This document shows, piece after piece, positions 1 through 8,667 of a stretch of DNA of 20,964 nt. The DNA comes from Triparma columacea. Lineage: Eukaryota > Sar > Bolidophyceae > Parmales > Triparmaceae. Every line of letters starts with the position of its first letter. Positions within the stretch are counted from its first letter, which is position 1. Where the stretch lies: NCBI GenBank assembly GCA_030267965.1, contig BRYA01000516.1:6506-27469 (forward strand). The letters run 5' to 3'. The notes below the pieces were generated by a model. It saw only the letters and a list, made by a program, of their open reading frames with translations. It was not told where the DNA came from and ran no database searches. A program made the translations under genes and the position numbers.

Positions 1-50
1 AACCCAGTGTACTTGGCTTTGAGCCCAGCTGCTTTCCCAAAGAAGGCCAT
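1..50 (-). CDS. 5' end of an unidentified protein gene, cut by the window edge
   Basis: On the minus strand an ATG at 50-48 opens a frame reading MAFFGKAAGLKAKYTG before it leaves the window. The peptide looks like a genuine start: it is hydrophobic/Gly/Lys rich with no unusual codons. Short N-termini of this FGKAxGLKxK type are, as far as I recall, frequent in stramenopile proteins, but 16 residues cannot identify a family. No splice site is visible in the visible part. It would be transcribed leftward, so the gene-poor stretch to its right would hold its promoter. This is a low-confidence call resting on residue pattern alone. Confidence 0.35.
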   Translation of the reverse strand, partial: MAFFGKAAGLKAKYTG

Positions 51-1356
51 TTCTTGATTTATGACTCTCCTCTCTATTCCTTCACAACTTCCCCTCCTAT
101 ACGCCTACTTATGAGTATAAACGACACTCTCAGCTAATTTTATTCGCGATCGGACCTCCGTTGCTCTTATAATGTCCTCCCCTATCTCGGCTCTCACGAC
201 TACTTTTGCTTGAAAATGTAGAATGTGGGAGTACTAGAGATCCCCACTCTATTGGATGTCGGAGTTATCAATGTAACCATAACCCTCATCTGCGTCCTCA
301 CGCAAGTACCTATTGTTTTATAAGATTTGCATGGTCTCTCTCCCGCTGCTTTCCTTAAAAGCTCATTTATTCCCCTTCTAAGTATCGAGACTTGACAGGA
401 AGGTAAGGATACGGGGAAGAAGGGGGATAGAGAGGGGGTGATTGAGCTCGGGGTTGAAGAATCGACGTATATAAGCTAATCCCATCCCACCTCTCCCCGC
501 ACTCCCTCCCTCCCAGCCAAAAACCTGGGTCAGCAGTTTATAAAGTAGTACCGAATAAGGGGTTTAGTATGGACACGAGCGATTCACACAAGATTGCACA
601 TAGATGGTACTCCTTTATTCATAAGGTAGGCCAAAAATCCACCATCAACCCCTCCACGAGGGGGGGGAGGTAGTTGAAAATCCTGATTATTCTACTCTAG
701 CGCTCTCACAACCATTTAAAACCGCATAAACTGGTAAACCCGGTGGGGAGAAGGGGTGTTCGACCGACTATAATACCCCATTGGACGTTTAATCAATCTT
801 CCTTGGTCAGGCTCATGGTGTGATTTCCTGACAATTTTAGGGTGAGGAAAACGGTTCGTAAGTAGAATTCTTGCGTACATCAGTCCTATGAACAACATTG
901 CAATGGTAGGGAGCGTAAAAATCGCCGTTAAAAAAGCCGTTTTGGTGACAAATCAAATTATTGAGATCAGGTTTTATATGAAGGTGTACGTAATTTTATA
1001 TATTTTTTCGATAATTCCGTATCATACGTATAACAATACCGCTGCGCGAAATTTAAAGCTTAAAAGCCAATATCAACCTCCCCCATAACCTGAAACACAA
1101 TCTATCTCATCTGGCCCAATTAATTTCCACATTTTGGCATTCTGTTTATTACCCAATTATTTCAACTCAGGTATCATATATTTACAACATTATTGCCATA
1201 CGCTTGCCATACGCTATATACAAACTATACACACACTTCATATACACCATATACACACTAACTCTAACCAAATACCCACCCATTCGCAGACCGTCGCCGA
1301 CTTCTTTAACAACAACCCCCTTCCAACCCCCTTAACAACCCCCTCAAACCGCAAAC
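51..1356. other. Intergenic stretch without a convincing gene
   Basis: About 1.3 kb, more AT-rich than the coding parts. I find no frame with family motifs, no tRNA B-box and no rRNA-like segment. Small items only: a plus-strand TATATAAG at 468-475 with no obvious gene behind it, a CT-rich run at about 485-515, a direct repeat of GCCATACGCT at 1195-1204 and 1206-1215, and an AC/CT-rich 5' leader at about 1215-1356 just before the TrpRS start. It probably holds the promoters of the left-edge gene and of the TrpRS gene. Confidence 0.5.
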
Positions 1357-3449
1357 ATGGCAACACCAACTCCCTCACAATCCCTCGCCCTCATTCTCCT
1401 CCGTGCCTCCCTCTCCCGTTCCCTTGGTTTCTCTCCAGTCCGTTCCACCTTATCAGACGTTATTTCAGCCCCCCCAACATCCTGTTCGTTCGGTGCACCC
1501 CTCATCATGCCTAACGGCGTCCTAAAGCTATCCGTGAACCTCGGGAAGAAGACCGCCGCCAACCCCTCCGGTGAATGCCTTGCCCACGTGACGACCTCCT
1601 CAGACTTCCGTGCACAACTCCTATCCCTCGTACAGTCCAACCTCGACAACCTCGTGGCTTCGGACCTACCCGTTACTAACCGCAGGTGCACCCGCCGAGA
1701 GTACGAGGCGGTAAACGGCTTGGCACTCGGCATGAACGGCGGGACTATACGTACCGCAAAGAAGAAGAAGAAGAAGCCCAAGAAGGACGAAGACGGTAAC
1801 GTTATCCCAGAGCCACCATACGACGCTGGGGACGACGTTTTATACGTTACCAGGGTTGACGGGGTGGCGTACGGTGTAGGGATGTCCCCGAGCGCAGGGA
1901 GAACGGGAGCGGCTGGAAGGATCACTGTTGCGACGGGTGAGAAGGACAGCCAGGTTACTGTGGGTCGGTACATCGAGGTCGTGGTTAAGGTACAGTGCGA
2001 GGTACAGGACGGGGAGGGGGGGGAGGTTGAGGAAGGGATTGAAGGGGGGGGGTGGGAAACTGAGGTCGACGGAAGTATGGGGGTGGGGGGGGAGGTACTC
2101 ATGAGGAAGGAGGTCGAGGAGATTGCGGAGAAGGTGGAGGAGATGGAAGTCAAGGAGGTGAAGGGGGAAATGGTGGTAAACCCATGGGACGTGTCGGGGA
2201 AGATCGACTACAACAAACTCGTGGAGCAGTTTGGGAGCGTCAGGATAGACGAAGCCATGCTTGAGAGGCTCCTCGCAACCGTCAAGAAGATCGGTAAGGT
2301 CACCGAACTACACCCCTGGATCAGGAGGGGAATATTCTTCAGCCACCGCGACCTCTCCCGAATCCTCGACCTCGTCGACGCAGGTAAGCCCTTCTACCTC
2401 TACACAGGGCGAGGCCCTAGCAGCGCCGCCATGCACCTGGGGCACCTGGTCCCGTTCATGATGACGGCATGGCTGCAGAGGGCTTTTGACGTGCCGTTGG
2501 TCGTTCAGATGACGGACGACGAGAAGTTCATATGGAAGGGGGAGTACAAGGACGGGGACGACAACCTGGACTACTTCAGGGGACTCACGAGGGAGAACGC
2601 TAGGGACATTATCTCCTGCGGATTCATCAAGGAGAAGGTGAGGAACATCGCAAGCTGCTTTCCCTGAACCACCGCTGCCATTCTAACTCTCTCTCCCCCC
2701 CCCCCCCTCCCTAGACCTTCATATTCTCCGACTGCGACTACGTTGGTTCCATGTACCCTAACATCGTCCGCATCTGGAAGAGCGTAACCTACGCCACCGC
2801 CCAGGCCATGTTCGGTTTCAACAAGCACAACATCGGGCAGCCCGCCTTCCCCGCCATCCAGGCCGCCCCCTCCTTCCCCTCCAGCTTCCCTGTAGTCCTG
2901 GGCCAGGGAAGGGACAGCGAGATGGCCTGCCTAATCCCCTGCGCCATCGACCAGGACCCGTACTTCAGGATGACCAGGGACGTGGCTCACAAGATGGTGC
3001 CGAGGACGCACCCGCTGGGGGGGAAGCCAGCGCTTTTCCATAGCAAGTTCTTCCCGCCGTTGCAGGGGGCGAGCGGTAAGATGAGCAGCAGCGACGACAA
3101 CAGCGCGATCTTCTTGACGGACAGTCCCTCCCAGATAAAGCAGAAGATAATGGGCCACGCGTTCAGCGGGGGTCACGAGACCGCAAAGGAGCAAAAGGAG
3201 AAGGGCGCGGACCTCGACGCCGACGTCAGCTACCAGTGGCTCCGCTTCTTCCTCGAGGACGACGAGAAGCTAGAGCTAATAGGGAAGGACTACGGGTCGG
3301 GATCGGGGGAGTACTGGGCGACAGGCATGGTCAAGAAGGAACTTATAGCCATACTACAGGACATGGTGGCCAAACACCAGGAGAGGAGGAAGGAGGTTAC
3401 GGACGAGGTCGTCGACGAGTGGATGGCTGTGAGGAAACTCGACTTCTGA
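1357..3449 (+). CDS. WARS: Tryptophanyl-tRNA synthetase, cytosolic type, with AlaX-like N-terminal extension
   Basis: Two exons, 1357-2637 and 2715-3449, joined in phase 0 across a 77-nt GTGAGG...CTAG intron with a TTCTAAC branch site; the product is 671 aa. It charges tRNA-Trp with tryptophan in translation. The class I signatures are clear: HLGH (aa 360-363) as HIGH, KMSSSD (aa 549-554) as KMSKS, and eukaryotic-type blocks [25 protein letters not shown] and [13 protein letters not shown] near the C-terminus. The catalytic core starts at about aa 270. The first 210 residues resemble an AlaX/AlaRS editing fold ([15 protein letters not shown] at about 103; YVTRVDGV...[11 protein letters not shown] at about 161-191) with a Lys run at 129-137. 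AlaX-like extensions are known on apicomplexan TrpRS. An acidic/Gly-rich linker joins the two parts. The start has a good context (AACATGG). The first 34 residues are Arg/Ser-rich with no acid until D34, and a second Met at 1507 would skip them, so dual targeting is possible. Confidence 0.93.
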
Positions 3450-3680
3450 GGCGGCTTTGCTAAGAGATAGATGAGTTTTTTGTTTTGGATGGGGGGGACC
3501 GGGGGGGGGAGGAGGGGACAGGGGGTGGCGGACCAAAATAAACCACCATTCAGTATTGTCACAAAATCTTGGTTCCTTACTCCATTTCCAAACAAGTCTA
3601 ATCATCCTCCTCTTCGTCCTCTTCCATCCTCTTCCTCCCCTCCTTCCTCCTCCTCTTCCTCCTCCGTCTCCTCCTTCCAT
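3450..3680. other. Convergent 3' intergenic region with G-run tract and poly(A) signal
   Basis: The 231 bp lie between the stop codons of the TrpRS gene (+) and the CCDC81-like gene (-). On the plus strand 3488-3531 is a cluster of G runs, several of five to nine G, capable in principle of forming a G-quadruplex. It is followed by AATAAA at 3537-3542, 88 bp past the TrpRS stop and a plausible poly(A) signal. The stretch 3604-3680 is CT-rich on plus, hence GA-rich in the minus-strand 3' UTR. Confidence 0.6.
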
Positions 3681-5663
3681 TCACTTTCTGGAGTCGAAGC
3701 CCACGCTTACATTCGCCGCGAATCCTCCCCCCTCTGCCCTCCTTGCGCTGCTCGCTTGGTTCCCTCCCCCCGTCTCCTCCATGCCCCCCGTCGTTATCTC
3801 GGGCAGCGTGATGCTGTTGCCCAGCCTCATCTTGTGCTCCGCGTGGTGCTTCCTTAGGCCCTCGATGTCCCCCTTCATCCGAAGCTCCTTCATCTTCTTC
3901 AGGAATGCCTCCCTCTGCCAGGCCGCCATTAGCTCCCTCTTCTTGCTTTTGGCCTCCAACTGCTTGGCCTGGTTGTCATAGTCGAGCTCCATGGCGATGT
4001 GTTCGATGTATCTCCTCTCCTCCTCCTCCTTCATGGACTTCTCTGCCTGGCTCTGGCTCCTTTTCAACTCGATCTGGCTGTCGAGATCCTTCACGAGCTC
4101 GCCCTTGGAAAGCCTGTACCCCATCCCCTTCTTTGGGACCCCAGGAAGGCCGAGGAACTGCCGAGTTACCGGGACCCCGTAAGGGTTCTCTATTTTCGCC
4201 CTTCCCGAATCCTCCCCCTTCTCGTCCATCCTTGGGTAGAAAGAAGTTGCAGACGGGGCCTTCCTGTATTGTATCTCCTTCTCCTTCTCCAAGTTATATT
4301 GGGCCCACTGCTCGAGCTGGGAGGTCTGCATGTCCTTGAGGAGCTGGACGGCCTTCTCTTCCTTTATCCGCTGCTTCTCGTCCTTCTCCTTCTGCATTTC
4401 CACAAGGAGCATGTTGAGCTTGTTCTCGGCGACGGCGTCATTTTCGAGCTTTTCAATGTAACGCTCGTAGGCCTCCTCCTGGGCCGCAAAGTTGGTGGCC
4501 GACGCCCCCTCGAGGGGAAAGAAGTCGCCCTCCGCCTCCCTCTCTGGGTATTCGTCCTGCGGGATGGCGTTGACGTTGGTGGAAGCCATGTCGTCCTCGT
4601 CCTGGGGGGAGGAGACGGCGGGGTATTGCTCCCCTTCCGCCTTATGGGCGTCGCCCGAAATTGAAGGGGCCGGAAGGGGGTCGACCGCTGGGGCTTCGGG
4701 CTTTTTCATGCTGAAAACAACGGGGTTCTCACCACCCTGCATTTTCAAGGCCTCGGAGTTGAATATGAACTTCGTTTTCTTGTCCTTGGAGAGCAAGTAG
4801 CCGACGGAAAAGGGGAGCTTGATGATTCTCCCGCTCCCGACAATCTCCCCGATCTTGCGAACCAAAGAGGTAAAGGTTGTGAAAATCATGTCCTTAGTGA
4901 GAGAGGTGGAGTACCGAAGGGCTAGGTTGTGAAAGTTGATCATCTCGGACGGTGCGAGGGTAGGAAGCATGGCACCCTTCTTCTTTGGAATATTGTTGGC
5001 CTTCATAAAGGCGTCGCTGAGGACGAAGCAGGGCTTGCAGCGCATTGTGAAGGTCTCAGGGTCGCTGGGGTCAGTGGCCTTGGAAAAGAACTCCCATGAT
5101 ATGTTGGCAAGGGACGGGCACTCAGCACCCTTACGCTTGAGCATTTTCTCCAGGAGCCACGCATTGTAAGAGTCCCACACGGAGTAGTACGTCTGGGGTG
5201 GCAATGTGGGCGAGGGAGGAGTGGGTTGGGGTTAGGGGGGTGGTTGGAAGGGAACAGGGGGGGTTGGGGCGCATTCTCCACCAAGGAGCAGCCACAGATA
5301 CCGCAATACCGCCACATCACCCCCAAAACAAAGCCTCGAGAGCCCAGGGCCACCCCCAATTGGATAAAGCCCGAGTGGTCGCCTTTCTGTTAGGGGCGGA
5401 ATAACTTCCATTCTAATGATTCGGACAAATCTAGTTTCCCACCGGAAAGGGTCTCAAACTTAGAGGAGCTATAACGTAAACAAAACCTCAAAATCTTCCC
5501 AAGAAGTACAAAAACACAGTCAGCGATAGCTGTTGGGAAACGACAGAGGGCTGCCAGTGCTCACCTTCTTGCCAACAGCGGCGGTTTTGGATTGTCCCCT
5601 GTTCCTTTTTATTCCATCAGCAATGCACTCATCGATTATCCGCTCCAGAGTGTAAGTCGACAT
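3681..5663 (-). CDS. CCDC81: CCDC81-like protein: paired eukaryotic HU domains plus coiled coils
   Basis: Exon 1 is 5663-5565 (33 codons) and exon 2 is 5192-3681, joined in phase 0 across a 372-nt intron (GTGAGC donor, CCCCAG acceptor, a CTAAC about 40 nt before it); the product is 536 aa. Residues 1-108 fit the first CCDC81 HU domain: a helical start, the block YYSVWDSYNAWLLEKMLKRKG, then CKPCFVLSDAFMKANNI. Residues 110-182 fit the second (a helix ending FTSLVRKIGEIVGSGR, then KLPFSVGYLLSKDKKTKFIF). Next come an acidic linker, a coiled coil at about 270-342, a linker with PRMDEKGEDS and NPYGVP, a second charged helix at about 395-475, and a tail ending VGFDSRK. CCDC81 relatives are HU/IHF-superfamily proteins linked to the centrosome and cilium, so a basal-body role is inferred. 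It shares a promoter region with the gene at 5745. Confidence 0.85.
5193..5564 (-). other. 372-nt intron of the CCDC81-like gene
   Basis: This is the longest coding intron in the window. On the minus strand it starts GTGAGC and ends CCACCCCAG, with a CTAAC-type branch site at about 5233-5238. I see no snoRNA boxes, tRNA or ORF with family motifs in it; open frames crossing it on either strand look like noise. Confidence 0.7.
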
Positions 5664-5744
5664 GGCACCTTCTAATCGGATGCCTGCAGGTTGCTCTTTG
5701 CTCTTTGTGTTCCGGTTTTTGCTGCCTCAATAAATTGTCAAGTT
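5664..5744. promoter_or_regulatory. 81-bp divergent promoter region
   Basis: Everything between the start codon of the CCDC81-like gene (ATG at 5663, minus) and that of the small membrane protein (ATG at 5745, plus) is 81 bp, which must hold both 5' UTRs and any shared core promoter. It contains a short direct repeat GCTCTTTG at about 5693-5708 and an AATAAATTG stretch near 5729. No TATA box is evident. The pairing is seen in the sequence; co-regulation is inferred. Confidence 0.6.
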
Positions 5745-6698
5745 ATGGAAGATTCAGCAGCTTTGCCGAGTGGAATTGCGCTGGGCGCCGGTCTCGTAGG
5801 TACGTCCCCCTGAAAACTCAAGCAATGCAGCCTGGGAAGTTTCCAGTATTGAGGAATCCTCATTGCAAACCCCCGTCGCCGGCGAAGATTTCCTGCCTGG
5901 ATTTGGACCTTGGGGGGGATCTCGAGTTGAGTTTTTACCCGCCAGCCTCCCTGATGCGTCAATCTCACAACATTTCTCGTTCCTTACCCCTCAGCCATTG
6001 TGGTCACAACAACTCTTTTCTGCATGAAGGCAAACGAGAAGCCAGTTGAGAGTAAATATGTCAAATCCCCAAAGAGCCCCAAGTCCCCCTTAAGCAAGAA
6101 GGCCAAAATGAAACAAAAGAAGCAAAAACACGCCGCTGTTAAGCAGACTTCCCCCGTCAATAGGGAAAATGGGGAGGAGAAGACTATTGTCCTTCCCAGC
6201 GTCTCCTTTGACTCTGATGACGAGAGTGACGACGAAAAGGTGAGGGTAGTGCGTGGTAGTGCGTGATAGTTTGTGGTTGCGTGTGAAGGGATGGGGGATG
6301 GACTCCACTGCGACACAGGCACTGACTCTCACCTTTCACCTCAACCTCTATCCTCCCCTCCTCCCCTCCTCCCCTCCTCCCCTCCCCCCCCCTCCCCTCC
6401 TCCCTCCCCCCCCCTCCTCACCTTAAAGAAATCTACCACCCCTCAGCACGAGTCCACCTCTAGGGCGCCTGAGAACAAACCGGGGAAGAAGAAGAAGAAG
6501 AAGAAGAAGAAGCAGGGACCGAAGGGAGGCAGCGACGTGGACGTGAGTGACAGCGGGACGGACAGTGAAATGATTCAAGGTGGTGCTGACAACGATGGCT
6601 GGGAGACCGTCAAACCCAAACAAAGGAAGAAGAACGAGGCTACTACCAACGGAGGTATCAAGCAAGGGCTCGATGCAATCGAGGGGGCGACAGAGTAA
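5745..6698 (+). CDS. Small single-pass membrane protein with Lys-rich and acidic tail, family not recognised
   Basis: Three exons: 5745-5799, 5995-6239 and 6447-6698, giving 183 aa. Intron 1 (195 nt, GTACGT donor, CCCTCAG acceptor) is phase 1; intron 2 (207 nt, GTGAGG, CCTCAG) is phase 0. Splicing intron 1 creates a hydrophobic segment, GIALGAGLVAIVVTTTLFCM (aa 10-29), directly after a short N-terminus, so this should be an N-terminal membrane anchor with a cytosolic or lumenal tail. The tail has SPKSPKSP repeats, Lys clusters (nine Lys near aa 112-120), two acidic Ser/Asp patches that look like CK2 sites (SFDSDDESDDE, SDSGTDSE) and a lone aromatic motif DGWETVKPK. The layout recalls ER-anchored basic-tail proteins such as metadherin, but I would not assign that name. 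An in-frame upstream acceptor at 6428 would add KSTTPQ. Confidence 0.7.
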
Positions 6699-6892
6699 AG
6701 ACGACGGATGATGCAATTGATTGGGATGGGGGTGGGGGGGGGGAGGGATGAGCTGGTTGGGATGGGACGGATGTCGGGTACAGGCCCAAAATTTCGTAAA
6801 TTCTGGCGCGAATACTGACGACGGGCGAATAACAACAGATCGAGGAGCATTTTTTCACCAAAACGCTGACCGTCCTTATGAAGTCATTACCA
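6699..6892. other. Second convergent 3' intergenic region with G-run tract
   Basis: These 194 bp separate the stop of the small membrane-protein gene (+) from the stop of the Popeye gene (-). Plus-strand 6723-6777 is rich in runs of three or more G, echoing the tract between the TrpRS and CCDC81-like genes. No AATAAA is obvious on either strand. Both 3' UTRs must fit here. Confidence 0.55.
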
Positions 6893-8551
6893 TTATTGCA
6901 CAGGAAGCTGTTGGGGAATGCTGAAACCAAAGTCAGCACTCTTGGGTGGGACAGCAGGCCCACCCACAAACCCAAGCAATTCCCTCAGCCGCATCTTTAC
7001 CACTCCGCGACGCCTGATTCCCCCCCCCTCCCTCGCTTTTCGCATGATCTTCTTGCTCACCCCACGCTGGCCCTTTGGCAAGGTGATGATCCTATTTTTC
7101 CTAGTTGCCTTCAACTTCTTGACCAAGTCCGCGGCAAGCATGGACTCGAAGCCGCTGCTAAAGTCAGGGTTGCTGATCATGAACTTGGAAAGCTGATCTT
7201 GGCTCCAGCTTAGGCACGTACAGCCCTCTCTCGAAGTTGGCCGAACCGAGGCCGCTGCAGTCTCAAAGCCCAACAACTTCGATACGCCTCGGAACCAAGT
7301 CGGAACGAAGCTAGGAACCCACTTGTTATTGTGGATCTTTGAGTCGCCGTGGTAAGCCTCAAGAAACGACATCTCCCCAATGAAGGATTCCTTGGGCACG
7401 GAAGACACATAATTCCCATCGACAAATATGTCGCAACTTCCCTCGACCAGGAACATCAGGTTCTCCACTGGCTTCCCCTGCGTGCAAAGGGCGGACGAAG
7501 CGGGAAATTGGACAAACTTACCCCCACAGTCCCTCATTAGCGTGTGGAAGGATCTTGCAGAAATTCGTCCCTCAAAAAACTGTGGCAGGGAGCAGGGAGG
7601 AGGGCAGGATAGGGAAAGGGGTGAGCGAGATCAAGGGGGAGGCGAGGCAGCAGTTGGAGGCTCCGGCTTCTCTCTCACCTTCTCAAATGCCTCAGCCTCT
7701 CGACCCGTAAAGTCGATTGGGCGCCTTTCCTTCAGGAGACGACGGACCTGCAACAAATTGATTGTCATGAAGATGCCGTTCCAAGTTATCGGAAAAGCGA
7801 CCACTCTCTTCCCCACCATGGGAGCCCGCACCCAGAAGTTGAACAAGAGACTGCAACCTCCAGCCAACGCAGACATTGAGTGGAGGTACAGGAGATCCTT
7901 ACCCAGGAGTGACGTGAGCCTGATGAGCTGGGGAAACTGGGAGAAGTATATCTTCAGCTGTTGGAGGAACGCAGGGTTGCGTAGTATGGAGGGGATCCTG
8001 CGAGGCATGAACTGCAAGAAGAGCGTATGTGTGTGTTGTTGGGTTAGAATTGTTGCTTGAGTGTGGCCGGGGCGAACTTTAGGAGTGAAAGTAGTAGATA
8101 CATGGCCATTTAACGATCCTCACCTGAATCGTTGGCCCCATTCCTTTCAAAAGGCCACTCAAATCGTCGAACGCCTTCTTCCCTTGATTCCTCGCATCTA
8201 TGAATAAGTCATTAAGGGCACCGTCGCTTTCTTCGTTGTTTTCATCATCGTTGTTCTTGCCATCGTCATCTGCCATAGAGAGAAAGTTGAAGGGAGGGTG
8301 AAATTGTAAGTTTGGGGGGAGACCTGCGTAATCATTGCCGTACTGCCCTCATCTTCAAGCTCACCTCTCCCCCCGCCTCCCTCCCCATCTCCTCCATTAG
8401 ACCCTGGCGGCACACAGAGAAAAACTTGTCTCGAGCCTTTGTCCAAATTGCAGACACGGATCGATGGGAGTCGCGTGAGGGTCCGGCTGTGGGGAATGAA
8501 GCCATGAGCTTGGGCGAAGAGGATTAAAAGGAGTAATTTTCGTAGGATCAT
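6893..8551 (-). CDS. Popeye-domain (POPDC-like) membrane protein with N-terminal signal sequence
   Basis: Four exons, 8551-8365, 8269-8124, 8011-7679 and 7579-6893, in phases 1, 0 and 0 with introns of 95, 112 and 99 nt; 450 aa. The start is the first in-frame ATG. Residues 1-17 form a signal peptide (MILRKLLLLILFAQAHG) followed by FIPHSRTLTRLPS, which resembles the F-bearing plastid leader of stramenopiles. Two hydrophobic helices (about 151-172, 181-200) run into LLQVRRLLKERRPIDF, the typical Popeye junction. A cyclic-nucleotide-binding-like fold follows (about 223-385): CTQGKPVENLMFLVEGSCDIFVDG, then SFIGEMSFLEA, and CTCLSWSQDQLSKFM, matching the Popeye block ending in a W-R/Q-x-D-K/Q-L pattern. 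The C-terminal 75 residues are basic. Popeye proteins bind cAMP in animals; ligand and function here are unknown. Vertebrate members have three TM helices, and the signal peptide may replace the first. Confidence 0.82.
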
Positions 8552-8667
8552 GGAGAGGGGGGGTTTTTCCTTTTCCTTTTCCTTTTCCTCCCTTGTTTTT
8601 GGACCTTGGAACCGCAATTCAATGAAAAGGAAAATTACGAAGCCGATTTAATGGGAAAACAAAGTGA
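8552..8667 (-). promoter_or_regulatory. Short tandem-gene spacer with TTTTCC microsatellite
   Basis: The 116 bp separate the RAP-gene stop (8668) from the Popeye start codon (8551), both on the minus strand, so it holds the RAP 3' UTR and the Popeye promoter and leader. Four perfect TTTTCC units lie at 8565-8588 (GGAAAA on the transcribed strand), 14 bp upstream of the start codon. The repeat reads as Glu/Lys if translated, but no ATG precedes it in frame, so I treat it as leader. Confidence 0.5.

Noticed and set aside
753..779. Imperfect 8-bp inverted repeat (GGGGTGTT...AATACCCC) as a possible terminator or small RNA
   Set aside because: Short stem with a mismatch, no T-run, no promoter boxes and no gene it would serve.
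716..1088. Two small open frames (716-898 minus, 60 aa; 888-1088 plus, 66 aa)
   Set aside because: No family motif, no splice partners and ordinary residue mix for AT-rich intergenic DNA.
1344..2153. Long minus-strand frame (269 aa) opposite the TrpRS first exon
   Set aside because: Ser/Pro/Thr-rich antisense shadow of GC-rich codons; the plus frame has unambiguous TrpRS motifs.
3999..4664. Plus-strand 221-aa Leu-rich frame opposite the CCDC81-like gene
   Set aside because: Leu richness is the reverse complement of Glu/Lys coiled-coil codons; no membrane-protein logic.
8324..8364. Longer first exon of the Popeye gene ending at 8324 (GTCTCC)
   Set aside because: It would continue in the wrong frame into exon 2; the GTGAGC donor after 8365 gives the right phase and sequence.
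8565..8588. TTTTCC x4 as coding (Glu-Lys repeat) part of the Popeye protein
   Set aside because: No ATG precedes it in frame, and the signal peptide starts cleanly at 8551.
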